Below are positions 32,781-43,857 of a stretch of DNA of 64,000 nucleotides, piece by piece. Below the pieces are notes generated by a model, which saw nothing but the letters and a program-made list of their open reading frames with translations, made no database searches and was not told the origin of the DNA. Made by a program: the position numbers and the translations under genes. How positions within the stretch are numbered: position 1 is the stretch's first letter; the number at the start of each line of letters is the position of its first letter. The DNA is from Agapanthus africanus (taxonomy: Eukaryota > Streptophyta > Magnoliopsida > Asparagales > Amaryllidaceae), in assembly GCA_030015575.1 (NCBI GenBank), contig CM057344.1, positions 590,062,410 through 590,126,409 on the forward strand, in the 5' to 3' direction.

Positions 32781-35700
32781 ATGGCCTTTAATTGCACCAA
32801 CTGCTCGAAGTGCCACTGCAACGGACGCTCCACCTCACCTAGAGGTGTAGCATATGGGCCCCAAGCGGCTTCCTTTCTCGCTCTGCCGATAGAACAGGTG
32901 GCCCAGGCCACCACCGGCCTATTTTTCGGGACCATGATCCCGTCTTCAAGCTTCTCTATGCCAATACCTGCACCGGAAGTGAACAAGAAGTCGGTCTTCG
33001 ACCGGCTCACTGCTACAACGGCCTCTGTCAACGGGTCGTCCATTACCAAGCCAACAGCCTCTGTCTTTGCTAGGCTGGATCAAAACTGTGAGGGGCCCAC
33101 CAAGAAGCCTGTGAATCCCAAGGTGGCTATCCCAGGACAGGCAATAGACGCTGCTCCAGAAGTCGTCAAGGCGGCTTCCCCTGTCAAAGAGTCAGTCTTT
33201 TCAAGACTGACTATTCCTGCTCCTGCACCTGCTCGAGGATCTGTCTTCGACAGGTTGAATATCATCCCTCAAAGGACAGCCTCAGTCTTTGAGAGGTTAA
33301 CACCAGCGGCGTCTCATTCAGACAGGGGGCAAAAAGAGGCTGTCTCTATCTCCGAGCCAGTCCCAATGGCTCGTCATGCTCGACGTCTCTATTGGTGACG
33401 AGTGAGGAAGGCAGGGGGCAACTCCCCCTCAGGGCTAACTCCACCGGCTCCAGAGGTGGAAGTCAACGCTGCTGTTCCAACTGGGAACAGCTTTAAACTG
33501 CTGAGGAGGGTATGTAAGAACTCTCCAACCGCTACATTGAAAAGATCTCCTCCGCCCGCGGAGAGAGTTCCGGAAACACGGTAAGAACAGCCCCCTCAAC
33601 GGCTGTCCTAAAAAATATACAAGGTTTGGCGGAGGGTTCAAGACTCCGTGATTGACCCAGGTTATTCTCGTCAACAGAAGAAGGCGAAGGTGCAAAAAGA
33701 AAAGGACCGTCCTATTAAACAGCAGAGGACAACAATCACCAGGGTGCCCACTGCAACGGCCCCCTCCACTTCAACGGCCCACAAAAGAAGAAGGCCGGAG
33801 AAAACCCCCGTGCCTGCGGCAAATGCCAAAGGTGGTGAGCCTAAACGCCCTAAGTCCGGGGGCATGATAGTTCATACAGTTTATATGGCATCGGGAAAGA
33901 AGGATAGCCGCGCATCCACGGGTCATAGACCGCTTACACGGTCAGTGACCAAGGCTCAGGAGAAACAGCAAAAGCTCCAGGAGATGATGACCGTGATGGC
34001 CGCACTCACTAGGCCAAAAGAAACCCCTGAAACGTCCTCGGATGAACGTCAGGAACAAGAAACTGACGCTGAATTCCTTCGTCGCATACTGGAGAAGAAG
34101 GATAAAGAAGCTGCGGAACAGGCAGCCAGCATAAAGAAAATGGCCTTCCTGTTCCAGGACATGGTGGGCATGATGATTCAACAGGATCCACCAGCTGAAG
34201 ATCCCCCGATCATTCTTGAAGACGATAGGGGAGAGAATCAAATCCTCCGCCAGCTCTGTCAACGGCTAAAGAGGATACAATCTCTAAAGCTGATTTGGAC
34301 GAGTACATAGCCCAGCAAATACGGGTTCATCATGCGACTGAAGCAGCCGGCCAGGTCGTAAAAACAGGGCGGCCATATCCAAGTTGGTACGACCAAATCA
34401 AGTACCCGCCGGGTTACACAATTCCCAAGTTCCATGTCTACAAGGGGACGGGCAATCCTCATCAGCATGTTGCCCAGTTCAGGGCACTCTGCGGCAACAC
34501 CGGCGGTGATGACAAGCTTTTGCTTCGTCAGTTTGTTGGAAGTTTATCAGATACGGAGTTCGAGTGGTACTCTGAGCTCCCGAATGACTCTATCAAGACC
34601 TTCGCGGAGATGGAGTTGTTGTTTACTCAGCGTTTTGCAAGCGCCAGTGAACGTACCCCAATGACGGCACTGATTAACGCCAGGGTAAAGCCAGGCGAGA
34701 CATGGGTTCAATATGCTATACGGTGGCGGAACTTATGGTCGAAGTGCGAGCAGCTCATTGAAGAAGCTCCCGCGGTGGGTATGTTTGTGGGAACCCTTGA
34801 TCCGCAGGCAACCATCTCGCAATTTATGATGTTTTTCAAGCCGACTACCTTCCAGGCCTTGATTGACAAGCTAGCGCAAATGGATCAGATGGGCCATAAA
34901 CCCCCTCTTCCAAAGCCGGACTCCCGAAATGACAAAGGGAAGGGAAAAGCGATCGTTGTCGCTAATGCTCAACAACAACCGAGCGAATCGAAGCCGGTTG
35001 TTCGTCAAAATAACATGCGCCCGTACGTAGCCCTTGAGGAAAGGCTAGGACGTTCTTACTCTTTTCCCCGCGATAAAACAAGAAAGTTATTCGAGCTGGC
35101 GTTACGCAACCGACTCATAAACCTGCCAGATCCAAAACGTCCATCGCAACCAAGTGATGTCAATGAGCCCAACTACTGTCCTTATCATCGAGTACTGGGC
35201 CATCCGATCGAGGATTGCTACGTCTTCAAAAATTGGCTTGAAAACCAGTACCGACAGGGCAAATTCGTGTTATCTGACAAATGGAAGGTGAATCCCCCGC
35301 AGCCCCACACATCTAAGGGGACGAATACGCCAGGGGCAACATGCTTCGTCGTTGAAGAAGCTCCTTGGGAGGTTGTATTATCAGCCAAGACAAAGAGGAT
35401 ACTAAACGATCTTCAAACATGCCCAGCGATCAAGTGGAAGAACCCGTTAGAGCCACAGATCATCGAAGGGATGTTGAAGCCTCGTCCAACTCAAAAGATC
35501 GATGGAGGTGGCCCAAGCATTCATAACCAGCCGTCGAAATCTTCAAAGAAGAAGAAAAAGAAGTCAAAGAAGCCCGTGAAGCCTGGCGACAGACGTACGG
35601 ACTTGCAAAAACAAATTGACGCGCTAGAGGAATACAACCAGAAGGCACGGACTCCTATTACATTCCAAGAATTCCTCAATCACGTCTTTCAAGAGGAAGA

Positions 35701-35935
35701 TGAGGGAGAAAGTTCATCTGATGATTCTGAAGAATGCATGGCGAGCTGTCATATGATTTCCCACTCGTTCATGGACGATGAGGAGATCCCTTGTACTGAA
35801 ACGTCGGGGGCAGATCCTGAACCAAAAATTCTGGGGCCATCGGATGAAGTAATTGACGCATTCCTCAATAAAGCCTTCTTAAAAAGTAAAGCTGATCGAG
35901 AACGCGAGGCGGTTATATTCGAAAGGGCCAAATGC
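32781..35935 (+). pseudogene. Element C gag, near full length but broken
   Basis: Capsid/nucleocapsid precursor. Starts MAFNCTNCSKCHCNGR at 32781. The N-terminal third has five SVFxRL motifs (SVFDRL, SVFARL, SVFSRL, SVFDRL, SVFERL). After TGA (33396), TAA (33582) and another TAA near 33609 the same frame continues through a basic linker and a Q/E-rich coiled-coil-like part to about 34255. There a one-base deletion, judged against B, moves it to the next frame. From 34295: capsid domain (RPYPSWYDQIKYPPGY, FAEMELLFTQRFAS, TWVQYAIRWRNLW), then a zinc-knuckle-like NYCPYHRVLGHPIEDC (about 35170-35220), a KKKKKKSKK run (~35550), an acidic tail, and TAG at 35936 before the protease frame. The knuckle is the C-x2-H...H-x4-C pattern of Tat Gags, not a strict CCHC. 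Not translatable as one protein. Confidence 0.9.
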
Positions 35936-35938
35936 TAG

Positions 35939-37933
35939 CGCTTTGACGAAAGAATTGAGATACTCCCGCTGGAGCAAAGTACACCCACTGCAGATAAAAT
36001 CAAATTCAAGATGAAGAAGAGGTTCTCTAAAGCCGTGTCAATGGGTATAAAGCTACCATCCTCTGGGGGAAGCGTTACTGGTGAAGCGGAAATGCACCCC
36101 TCCTATTGCTTATATCATCGGAAGATTTCACATCCCACTGAAGAGTGCAAAGCTTTCGATAGATGGTGGCAAGGATATGTTGCCCACCGGCAGCATTTTA
36201 AGCGGGAAAAGCGCAAGACCCGCCGAGAGCAAAACGGTACGACCGAAGGGCTTAATAGAACCTCCGGCAATTGTCGCATGGTCAACGCTGGGGGATCACA
36301 AGTGCTCACATTCGGGAGCGATTCTGATGAGGAGCTGAAGCTTAGCCCCCTCTTTAAAGAGTCCACCTCAGGAAAAGAAGAAGAGCCGAAGGTCTGCGAA
36401 AATATCCAGCTACGCAATCGGACGCTACCTGAAAAGAATCTCGGACCCTCAAACAAGAAAGATAAAGGGAAAGGAAAGGTCTCTGAAGATATCGACTTAG
36501 ATGACCAAGTTATGGAAGAGCTAACTGCCAAAGACCCGCCGAAGAAAAATAAGGTGGATTACAAAGTCTTAGCGCATCTGAGGAAGCTACCCTCGCAACT
36601 CAGCATTCTTGACGCCCTTTTACTATCAAAGGAGGCGAGAGATTCGTTAATTAAGGCACTACAGGACCCGGAGCAGTTCCAAGCTTTCCTGGCCGAAGAA
36701 AAAATGAAGGATGAATTGGAGGACGTGCACACGGCAGATGTTACTTTTGGCGATGAGGACCTTCTACTTGGGACATGCGAACACAATCGCCCTCTCTACG
36801 TCTCGGGATACTGCCATGATATAAAGATAGGCAAAATCCTGATCGATAACGGGTCGTCTGTTAACCTACTCAATGTGCGGGTGTTAAAGGAAATCTGCAT
36901 GAGCGTTCAACACCTTGCTCGGGACAAGATCACCATCTCCGGGTTGGACTCCCAATCATCAAAGACTCTTGGTTCTGTGATACTAACGCTACGCTTCGGG
37001 CTGCTCATCACGGACATTAAATTCCACGTCATAGACGCCAAGACATGCTACAACGCTCTGCTCGGCCGAACATGGTTACACGAGTACAACATCATCCCTT
37101 CTACACAGCATCAGTGTATGAAATATTTTAGGGATAGTCTCGAGTATACCGTGACGGGAGAACTGAATCCTTTTTCCGTGAATGAAGTTCGCAAATATGA
37201 AGATGCCAAATACTTCTTGCCGAATTTTGAAGACACGGAAAGGTGTCGCAAGCCGGAGAATAAAACTAACGCTACCATCCCTGTCTTCGGTAGTGATACT
37301 GAGGAGGAAGAGGAGATAGTTTATTCGGGTCCTCCCCAATACACCAAGCCGGGACCGTCCGCTCCTACGTTGATCTTTGGTAGTGATTCAGAGGATGAGA
37401 TCCATGCTGTATTCTCTGCTCGACCCTTAATACAAGCGTCCGCCGATGAAGAGAAAAGTCTACAAGTTGCTATGGTGCCGCCTAAACACCGTAAAGAACT
37501 GGATGCACTTGATATCTACAGTGTAGAAGAGCTGCGAACGTTCTATATCCCTCCCAGGCGAGAAGGCGAAAAAGCAATTATATTCTACCGCTCCGAAGAA
37601 ACCAAAGTGGAGAAAGAAATCTGGCATGGCGCAAATCCTACGTTGGACAGACTTCAACCCATCCGCCTACCCAGATATTATACGGAAGGTTTGAAAAAGC
37701 TGTTGAAGCGCCAAGGGATACCCTTCAAACAGACCGTTAGAAAAGCCAAGTTCTACGACAAAGTCTGGAACGTTCCTGGGACTCAACGCAAGCTGCCTAA
37801 TGGGAGGATGGAGACGATCGGGCTCGGATACATTCGCTCCAAGAAACGACAGCTGCTCCGCGACTGTTACGTCGTGCACGACTTCAATGAAGAAGCAGAT
37901 GCGCAACGGGAGGACACTAATCCTGAACAGTAA
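35939..37933 (+). CDS. Element C protease-containing frame
   Basis: In frame with the capsid part of gag after a single TAG (35936-35938), suggesting either readthrough or a mutated codon. Residues from the first ATG (36011): a second zinc-knuckle-like SYCLYHRKISHPTEEC near 27-45, basic KREKRKTRRE, an acidic FGSDSDEE motif, a retropepsin domain about residues 255-385 with ILIDNGSSVNLL (DNG in place of the usual DTG/DSG) and the flap-like and NALLGRTWLH distal motifs, then FGSDTEEEEE and FGSDSEDE, and a C-terminal region with KAIIFYRSEE. The stop TAA is at 37931-37933, after which coding continues in another frame. It would process Gag-Pol in virus-like particles. The frame itself is intact. 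Confidence 0.85.
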   Translation, partial: RFDERIEILPLEQSTPTADKIKFKMKKRFSKAVSMGIKLPSSGGSVTGEAEMHPSYCLYHRKISHPTEECKAFDRWWQGYVAHRQHFKREKRKTRREQNGTTEGLNRTSGNCRMVNAGGSQVLTFGSDSDEELKLSPLFKESTSGKEEEPKVCENIQLRNRTLPEKNLGPSNKKDKGKGKVSEDIDLDDQVMEELTAKDPPKKNKVDYKVLAHLRKLPSQLSILDALLLSKEARDSLIKALQDPEQFQAFLAEEKMKDELEDVHTADVTFGDEDLLLGTCEHNRPLYVSGYCHDIKIGKILIDNGSSVNLLNVRVLKEICMSVQHLARDKITISGLDSQSSKTLGSVILTLRFGLLITDIKFHVIDAKTCYNALLGRTWLHEYNIIPSTQHQCMKYFRDSLEYTVTGELNPFSVNEVRKYEDAKYFLPNFEDTERCRKPENKTNATIPVFGSDTEEEEEIVYSGPPQYTKPGPSAPTLIFGSDSEDEIHAVFSARPLIQASADEEKSLQVAMVPPKHRKELDALDIYSVEELRTFYIPPRREGEKAIIFYRSEETKVEKEIWHGANPTLDRLQPIRLPRYYTEGLKKLLKRQGIPFKQTVRKAKFYDKVWNVPGTQRKLPNGRMETIGLGYIRSKKRQLLRDCYVVHDFNEEADAQREDTNPEQ

Positions 37934-37950
37934 AAGTTCTTGATGCAAGA

Positions 37951-38570
37951 GTGCCCAATCCGTCGTTTGAAGAACAAATGGACATGCTTATAAGGGAAGC
38001 TGGTCAAAAAGTCCGAGATGATCACAACCGCGAGATGACCATCTACGAGAAGGCCAAAACGCAACGTCTCCTTCAACAGGCTGTCAAAGATGAAAGTGCC
38101 GCCCCCTGCCAACCTATTATAAAAAAGGCTCGACGCAGAGGCAGAAACAAATCGAAAGGCCAAAAAGACGCTCAACTGCAACAAAGCGGGGCTAAGAAGC
38201 CACGCAAACGGGAGTCGAGCGTTATTGATCTATCCCTCATGAAGAAAATGGGTCGAGCGTACTCGTTTCCTCGGGACAAGACGAAGAAGATACTTGATCT
38301 TGCTCTAAAATATCAAATGCTTACACTGCCGGAATCCAAAAACCCCGAACAAGCAGGTGAAGTGTCTGACCCAAATTATTGCTCTTACAATCGAATAATA
38401 GGGCACCCTCTCGAAAACTGCTTCACCTTTAAGAATTGGGTCGAAGATTAGTATCAGCTTGGCAAATTCGCTCTGTCTGACAACTGGAGGGTAGCGCCGC
38501 CATAGAAGCATGAACCCAAAACCGCAAGAACAGAACCAACTCCACATTGGGATTAGAAGTGGATTCGCAC
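37951..38570 (+). pseudogene. Duplicated gag-type module between protease and RT (element C)
   Basis: Frame +1 relative to the window start, same frame as RT. It contains a basic stretch (KKARRRGRNKSKGQK), then RAYSFPRDKTKKILDLAL and NYCSYNRIIGHPLENC, a clear paralogue of the gag segment RSYSFPRDKTRKLFEL...NYCPYHRVLGHPIEDC (about 35050-35220). In-frame TAGs at 38449 (gag copies have CAG here), 38503 and near 38554. This is the third zinc-knuckle-like block in the element. A linking or RNA-binding role before RT is possible; function unknown. Confidence 0.75.
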
Positions 38571-38577
38571 TTGTCAC

Positions 38578-41500
38578 ATGATCACAATATTAAAAGAAGG
38601 GCCCGAGAACATGGACAACCTTCCCTGGTGCTTCGAAAACAGCAATGATGAGGTGATTTCAGAATTTCCGTCAGCTCCGAAAGAACTGGAGGATGGAATA
38701 CATACCACCGTAGATAACCTCAAGAAAATTGAGTTGGGAACGCTAAATGACCCGCGACCGACATTTGTCAGCGAGCTGCTGTCGGAAGAGAAGGTGGCTT
38801 TATTAAAAGACCTGCTTGTGCAGCATAAAGATTGCTTCGCATGGAACTATTCCGAGATGCCAGGACTAGATCCAGAAATTGTTGTGCACAAATTGGTGAT
38901 ATCCCCGGACGTCAAGCCAGTCAAATAGGCGCCGAGGAGAATGCGGCTTGAGCTTGAGATGAGTATCAATGCTGAGGTCAAGAAGCTAATCGACTCTGGC
39001 TTTATCCAGGAGGTTCAATATCCTGAATGGATCGCTAATATCGTCCCGGTGATGAAGAAAAATGGGACGATGCGCATATGCGTGGACTTTCGGGATCTCA
39101 ACAAAGCTTGCCCGAAAGACGATTTCCTAGTGCCAGTCACCGAACTGATGATAGACAATACGTCCACTCATGAGGTTTTCTCCTTCATGGACGGCTCATC
39201 AGGGTATAATCAGATAAAAATGCATCCTGAAGACCAGAAGCATACCGCTTTCCGGACCCCTTTGGGAATATTCTGTTATAAAGTGATGCCCTTCAGATTA
39301 AAGAACGTCGGTGCCACTTACCAAAGGGCTATGACGAAGATCTTCGATGACCTTATACATGAAATCGTCGAATGTTATATTGACGACCTCGTGGTCAAGA
39401 GCAAATCGTACGAGGAACATCTCGAGCGCCTAAAAACTGTATTTCAACGCCTTCGGCAATACAACTTGAAGATGAACCCTCTCAAGTGTGCATTCGGAGT
39501 TTCCTCGGGCAAATTCCTGGGATTCATCGTCCGACACCGGGGTATCGAAATAGATCCGTCCAAGATCAAGGCGATCATGGAAATGCCTCCTCCAAGGACT
39601 CTTAAGCAGCTGCGATCTCTCCAAGGGAAGCTCGCATATATACGGCGATTTATAGCCAACCTTTCAGGCAAGTGCCGTCCTTACAGCCACCTTATGAAGA
39701 AGGGAACTCCGTTCGTCTGGGACCAAAAATGCCAAAGCGCGCTAGACGAGATCAAGAAATACCTGCAGAGCCCGCCGGTGTTGGCTGCTCCGGTCAAGAG
39801 AAAGCCCCTCATTCTTTATACAACCGCACTCGAAGGCTCCTTAGGCGCATTATGGGCACAAGAGAACGATCAAGGGAAAGAAAGAGCACTCTATTACTTA
39901 AGTCGAGTTCTGCTGGGGGCAGAAAGCAACTACTCTCCCATTGAAAAACACTGCCTGGCGTTGATCTTCGCGATAACAAAGCTCAGGCACTATGCATTGG
40001 CGCATGAGGTCCGTCTCATTTCGAAGGTCGACCCTCTTAAATATTTGATGTCGAAGGCTATATTGACAGGTCGACTCGCTAAATGGGCTCTGCTCTTGAT
40101 GGAGTTCTCAATAACGTATCAACCCCTCAAGGCAGTCAAAGGCCAGGCTATCGCCGACTTCCTCGCTGAGCATCCGATACCCGCCGATTCTCCTTTAAAT
40201 CGCGATCTTCCAGACGAACATGCGTTTGACGCTATCGATGGGAACGACACTCGATGGGAGCTTTATCTTGACGGAGTATCTTCCATGAAAAAGCGCAAAC
40301 AAAGTACCCCTATAATCAAATCAGGAGTAGGCCTCATCTTCGTAACTCCACAAGGAGGGATTATGCGCTTCGCCTTCTCCTTAACAGAGCCGAGGACGAA
40401 TAACGAAGCCGAATATGAAGCCTTGATAGCAGGCTTCGAGATCGCCATCGACATGGGAATTGAAAACATCCTTATATACGGAGATTCTCAACTCGTCGTT
40501 AGTCAAGTAAACGGCGACTACCAAACGTGCAAACCGGAACTGGTAAAATACGGTGAAAAGGTGCAACAACTGTTGACTCAAATTCCTTCCTATACTTTGG
40601 AAAGCATACCACGCGCGGAAAACAGCAAAGCAGACGCGTTGGCCAAACTTGCTAAAGAACTGGCTGACGAGAACCTCGATGACGTTAGAATCGTGGTACA
40701 AAGCCGTTGGGTGCTTGCCCCAGCAGAAATATCTCCGGAATCATCCGAAGAAAAAGGAGCGAGCGAGAAGACGACCCTGCAAATAAAAGATTGGGAAAAT
40801 ACCGAGGATTGGAGAGAAGTCTTCATAGATTACTTCAAGTCCCACCGAATGCCCGAAGAAGCGTCCACAAGACATCAGCTCATGAAACGAGCTCTGTCTT
40901 TCGCCTTTGTCAACGATACTCTGTACAAGAGGTCATTTGATTCTCTGTGGCTGAGATGCTTAGGACCTGACGAAGCGAGAAGGGTCGTCCAGGAAGTTCA
41001 TGACGGACTCTGCGGTTCTCACCAAGCGGGCCCAAAGATGAAGTTGAAGATCAAACGGATGGGCTACTACTGGCCCACGATGATTCAAGATTGCCTCGAA
41101 TATGCGAAGCAATGTCACTCATGCCAAATCCATGGGGAATTCATCCACCAACATCCAAATCCATTATATCCAACGGTGGCTAGCTGGCCGTTCGAGATGT
41201 GGGGAACTGACATAGTCGGCCCCATCGAACCAGCATCGTCTAGGGGACATCGTTTCATCCTGGCGACAACTAACTACTTCTCCAAGTGGGCAGAAGCAGT
41301 ACCACTGAGGGAAGTGAAGACGGAGAATATCCTCCATTTCTTCAAGACGCATGTCATATATCGATTTGGAACTCCGCGACGGATCATCTCCGATAACGGG
41401 CCAGCCTACAGAAGTCACAAGATCAGCCGCTTCCCACAACAGCATAATATAGACTGGAGGTATTTCTCGGTTTATAATCCGCGAGCCAACGGTCTCGCCG

Positions 41501-41679
41501 AGGCCTTCAACAAGACCTTGACGAAAATCATAAAGAAAACAGTGTCCCGAAATAAGAAAGACTGGCATGAGAGACTGCAAGAGGCTCTTTGGGCGTATCG
41601 AACTACGTTCAAGACGGCCACGAACACAACGTCGTACGCGTTGGTATTTGGGACGGAAGCAGTACCCCCCTCGAGATAG
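38578..41679 (+). pseudogene. Element C reverse transcriptase, RNase H, archaeal RNase H and integrase core
   Basis: One frame with one in-frame TAG at 38926 (VK*APRR; Gln is usual here). Pre-RT linker with HKDCFAWNYSEMPGLD; RT with VPVMKKNGTMR, RICVDFRDLNKACPKD and the catalytic YIDD (tyrosine codon 39376). First RNase H (LYTTALEGSLGALWAQ). Archaeal-type RNase H (ELYLDGVSS, TNNEAEYEAL, YGDSQLVV, NSKADALAKLA), diagnostic of Tat. Integrase zinc finger (H-x3-H, CHSCQ), then the DDE core with Asp in WGTD (residue 757 counted from 38941), Asp in SDNGP (818) and Glu in GLAEAF (854), a D-60-D-35-E layout. A shortened C run near 41671 ends the frame at 41679; the rest is at 41680-42059. Catalytic residues are intact; the chain is interrupted. 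Confidence 0.93.
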
Positions 41680-42059
41680 AGTTACCCTCTCTACGAGTGG
41701 CAGTCCACTACGAGCTGACGGACGAAGGAAATGCTCACCTTCGGCTTGAGAAGCTTGATGCCCTTGAAGAAACACGGCTCATAGCGCAACAAAATCTGGA
41801 AGCTTATAAAGCAAAGATGACGCGCTCATACGAAAGAATGACCCGGCCGAAGACATTCCGCCAAGGCGAACTCGTGCTAGTGGTCAAAAGGCCTATGATC
41901 CCCAATCGCGCCAAGCGGGGAAAATTCGAGCCAAACTATGAAGGCTCGTACATCGTAGATAAGGTTTATCAGGGTGGGGCCCATCTACTCATGGACATGC
42001 ACGGTGAAAGGCCTTTCAGGCCAATAAACGGTCGCTTCCTAAAGAGATACTACGCTTAA
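41680..42059 (+). pseudogene. Element C integrase C-terminal part, shifted frame
   Basis: Continues integrase after a one-base loss in a six-C run (about 41671-41676): LEIELPSLRVA, then the RLIAQQNLEAYK helix and the small C-terminal domain (FRQGELVLVV...KFEPNYEGSYIV...NGRFLKRYYA), ending TAA at 42057-42059. Such a beta-rich domain binds DNA in gypsy integrases; no chromodomain is seen, as expected for Tat. Confidence 0.88.
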
Positions 42060-42154
42060 TGAGCCACAGCCTAGGTCAATGATAGATGACGACGACTATG
42101 TCCTCTCGCTATCTTCCTAAGCTCAAGCTTTATAAGCAATAGCCAGCCTTCTCA

Positions 42155-42240
42155 ATAGCGGACCGAAACGTCCTTAAACTAATAGCGGACCGAAACGTCC
42201 TTAAACTAATAGCGGATCGGAACGTCCTTAAAACTACTCC
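42155..42240 (+). repeat. GGAC-N6-GTCC array after pol (element C)
   Basis: Three units of ~31 bases: GCGGACCGAAACGTCC then TTAAACTAATA. Same motif as the LTR arrays; B has five at 26275-26420. Confidence 0.9.
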
Positions 42241-42574
42241 CGCAGCATCCTTAGGCTGACGAGATAAAAAAAAGGAGAGAAAAAGAAAATTTAAAAAATT
42301 ATGATAATAAAAACGGTATGTCCATAAGCAAAAAGGGCACGGATGAAAACCCGAAAGGGCTCCGTGAGTAAAACAGTGGGACTACCGGCGAGTGTTCATG
42401 AAAACCCGAAAGAGCGCGACCTCGTAAAAAAAAGTAAATAAAAAAAAAGAATAAAAAAAACGGTATGTCCATAAGCAAAATGGGCACGGATGAAAACCCA
42501 AAAGGGCTCCGTGAGTAAAAACAGCGGGACTACCGGCGAGTGTTTGTGAAAACCCGAAAGGGCGCAACCTCGTT

Positions 42575-43110
42575 CAAAGACACTTATAGGGTCCTCTCAA
42601 CCTTGTAAGGAGAAATCACCCGCGTGAGATCCTTACGACTCATAAGGGAGTAGCACACTTAGGGATCCCCACGATTCCTAAGGAGAAAATACACTTGCGA
42701 GATCCTCACGACTCGTAAGGAGAACTCTCTTATGAGACCCTCACGGCTCATAAGATTTGAAAGTCTTAAGTTACAGAAACCTAAACCTGTGCTTAAGCAA
42801 CCCCCACAACCTCTGATATTGCCCTACAAGTGGCTCAATACTGACCCTTGTATACAATCCACGGGCGCGAATAAACATTTCCCTAACTAAGTCCCATCCG
42901 AGACCGGGGATATGTTCGCATGGTGAACAACCCTTGTAAATCCTCTCGATTTATGAGGAGAAAACCCTCCTGTAGGATCCTTACGACCTACAGAAGAACA
43001 AAACACTTAGGAATCCTCACGATCCCTAAGGAGAAAATACACCTACAAGATCCTCACGACTTGTAGGAAGAAATACCTTTGTGAGACCCTTACGGCTCAT
43101 GAAGTCAAAA
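42575..43110. repeat. Hairpin arrays in element C spacer
   Basis: About ten inverted repeats with constant ATCCTCACGA-like centres. Examples: CTTATGAG...CTCATAAG at 42729-42754, CCTACAAG...CTTGTAGG at 43042-43067, CTTGCGAG...CTCGTAAG near 42694, CTGTAGG...CCTACAG near 42969. A further group is at 44740-44935, including CTTACGAG...CTCGTAAG at 44742-44766. Confidence 0.85.
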
Positions 43111-43284
43111 GCCTTAGCTGACAGGACCTTAACCCTGGTCGCTAAGCTACCTTTGTTCGACATCGACAGAGGCAGATGATGATTCGCTCCTGGTAATATC
43201 CCAGTTGTAGCGGTGCTGATGCCGAAATCGGTGTCTAATTCCAGGTTTACGGCGAAAAGCCAGTAGGCCGCTCATGCATAAAAA

Positions 43285-43620
43285 ATAGCCGAAATGATGG
43301 GGCAACTTGCAGTAAAAAGCAGCGAGTAAAAACGTATGGACACAAAATAGCCGAAATGATTGGGCAACTCGCAATAAAAAGCAGCGAGTAAAAATGAAAT
43401 AAACAGCCGAAATGATTGGGCAACTCGCAATAAAAAGCAGCGAGTAAAAATGAAATAAACAGCCGAAATGATTGGGCAACTCGCAATAAAAAGCAGCGAG
43501 TAAAAATGAAATAAACAGCCGAAATGATTGGGCAACTCGCAATAAAAAGCAGTGAGTAAAAACAAAATAAACAGCCGAAATGATTGGGCACCGCAAAAAA
43601 TAGCCGAAATGATTGGGCAA
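43285..43620. repeat. 56-bp tandem repeat, about six copies (element C)
   Basis: GCCGAAATGATTGGGCAACT at 43350, 43406, 43462 and 43518, with variants before and after, period 56. The unit includes GCAATAAAAAGCAGCGAG. B has shorter versions at 27370-27600. Confidence 0.95.
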
Positions 43621-43857
43621 TCGCGACCTTCGCGATATAAAAGCTGAAATGATAGAGCATCGCGGAAATAAAAAAGAAAGGAAAAGAAATGATAAAACTT
43701 TGGCCCTACAGTTAAGATCACATCGATCCCTGTATACAATCCAATGGCGTAAACGAAGAGGGAACCATACTTTCCCAACAGGATCCGCCAGAAAACGAAG
43801 CCAAATTCCGACGGTTCATCCCAACGCTAGGGAAACAAATAATCTCTAGCAAACACC

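Noticed and set aside
34240-34300. Possible programmed frameshift within C gag
   Set aside because: Element B is in a single frame across the same point, and C differs by one missing base, so a mutation is simpler.
37934-38577. Possible Ogre-type intron between protease and RT
   Set aside because: Ogre elements have one about here, but this stretch encodes a recognisable gag-type module and its in-frame stops look like CAG to TAG changes. Transcript data could reopen this.
43147-43778. Minus-strand frames of 137-168 residues with repeated hydrophobic segments (FRLFISFLLAAFYCE), membrane-protein-like
   Set aside because: They are translations of the 56-bp tandem repeat; all three frames give similar repeats and 56 is not a multiple of three.
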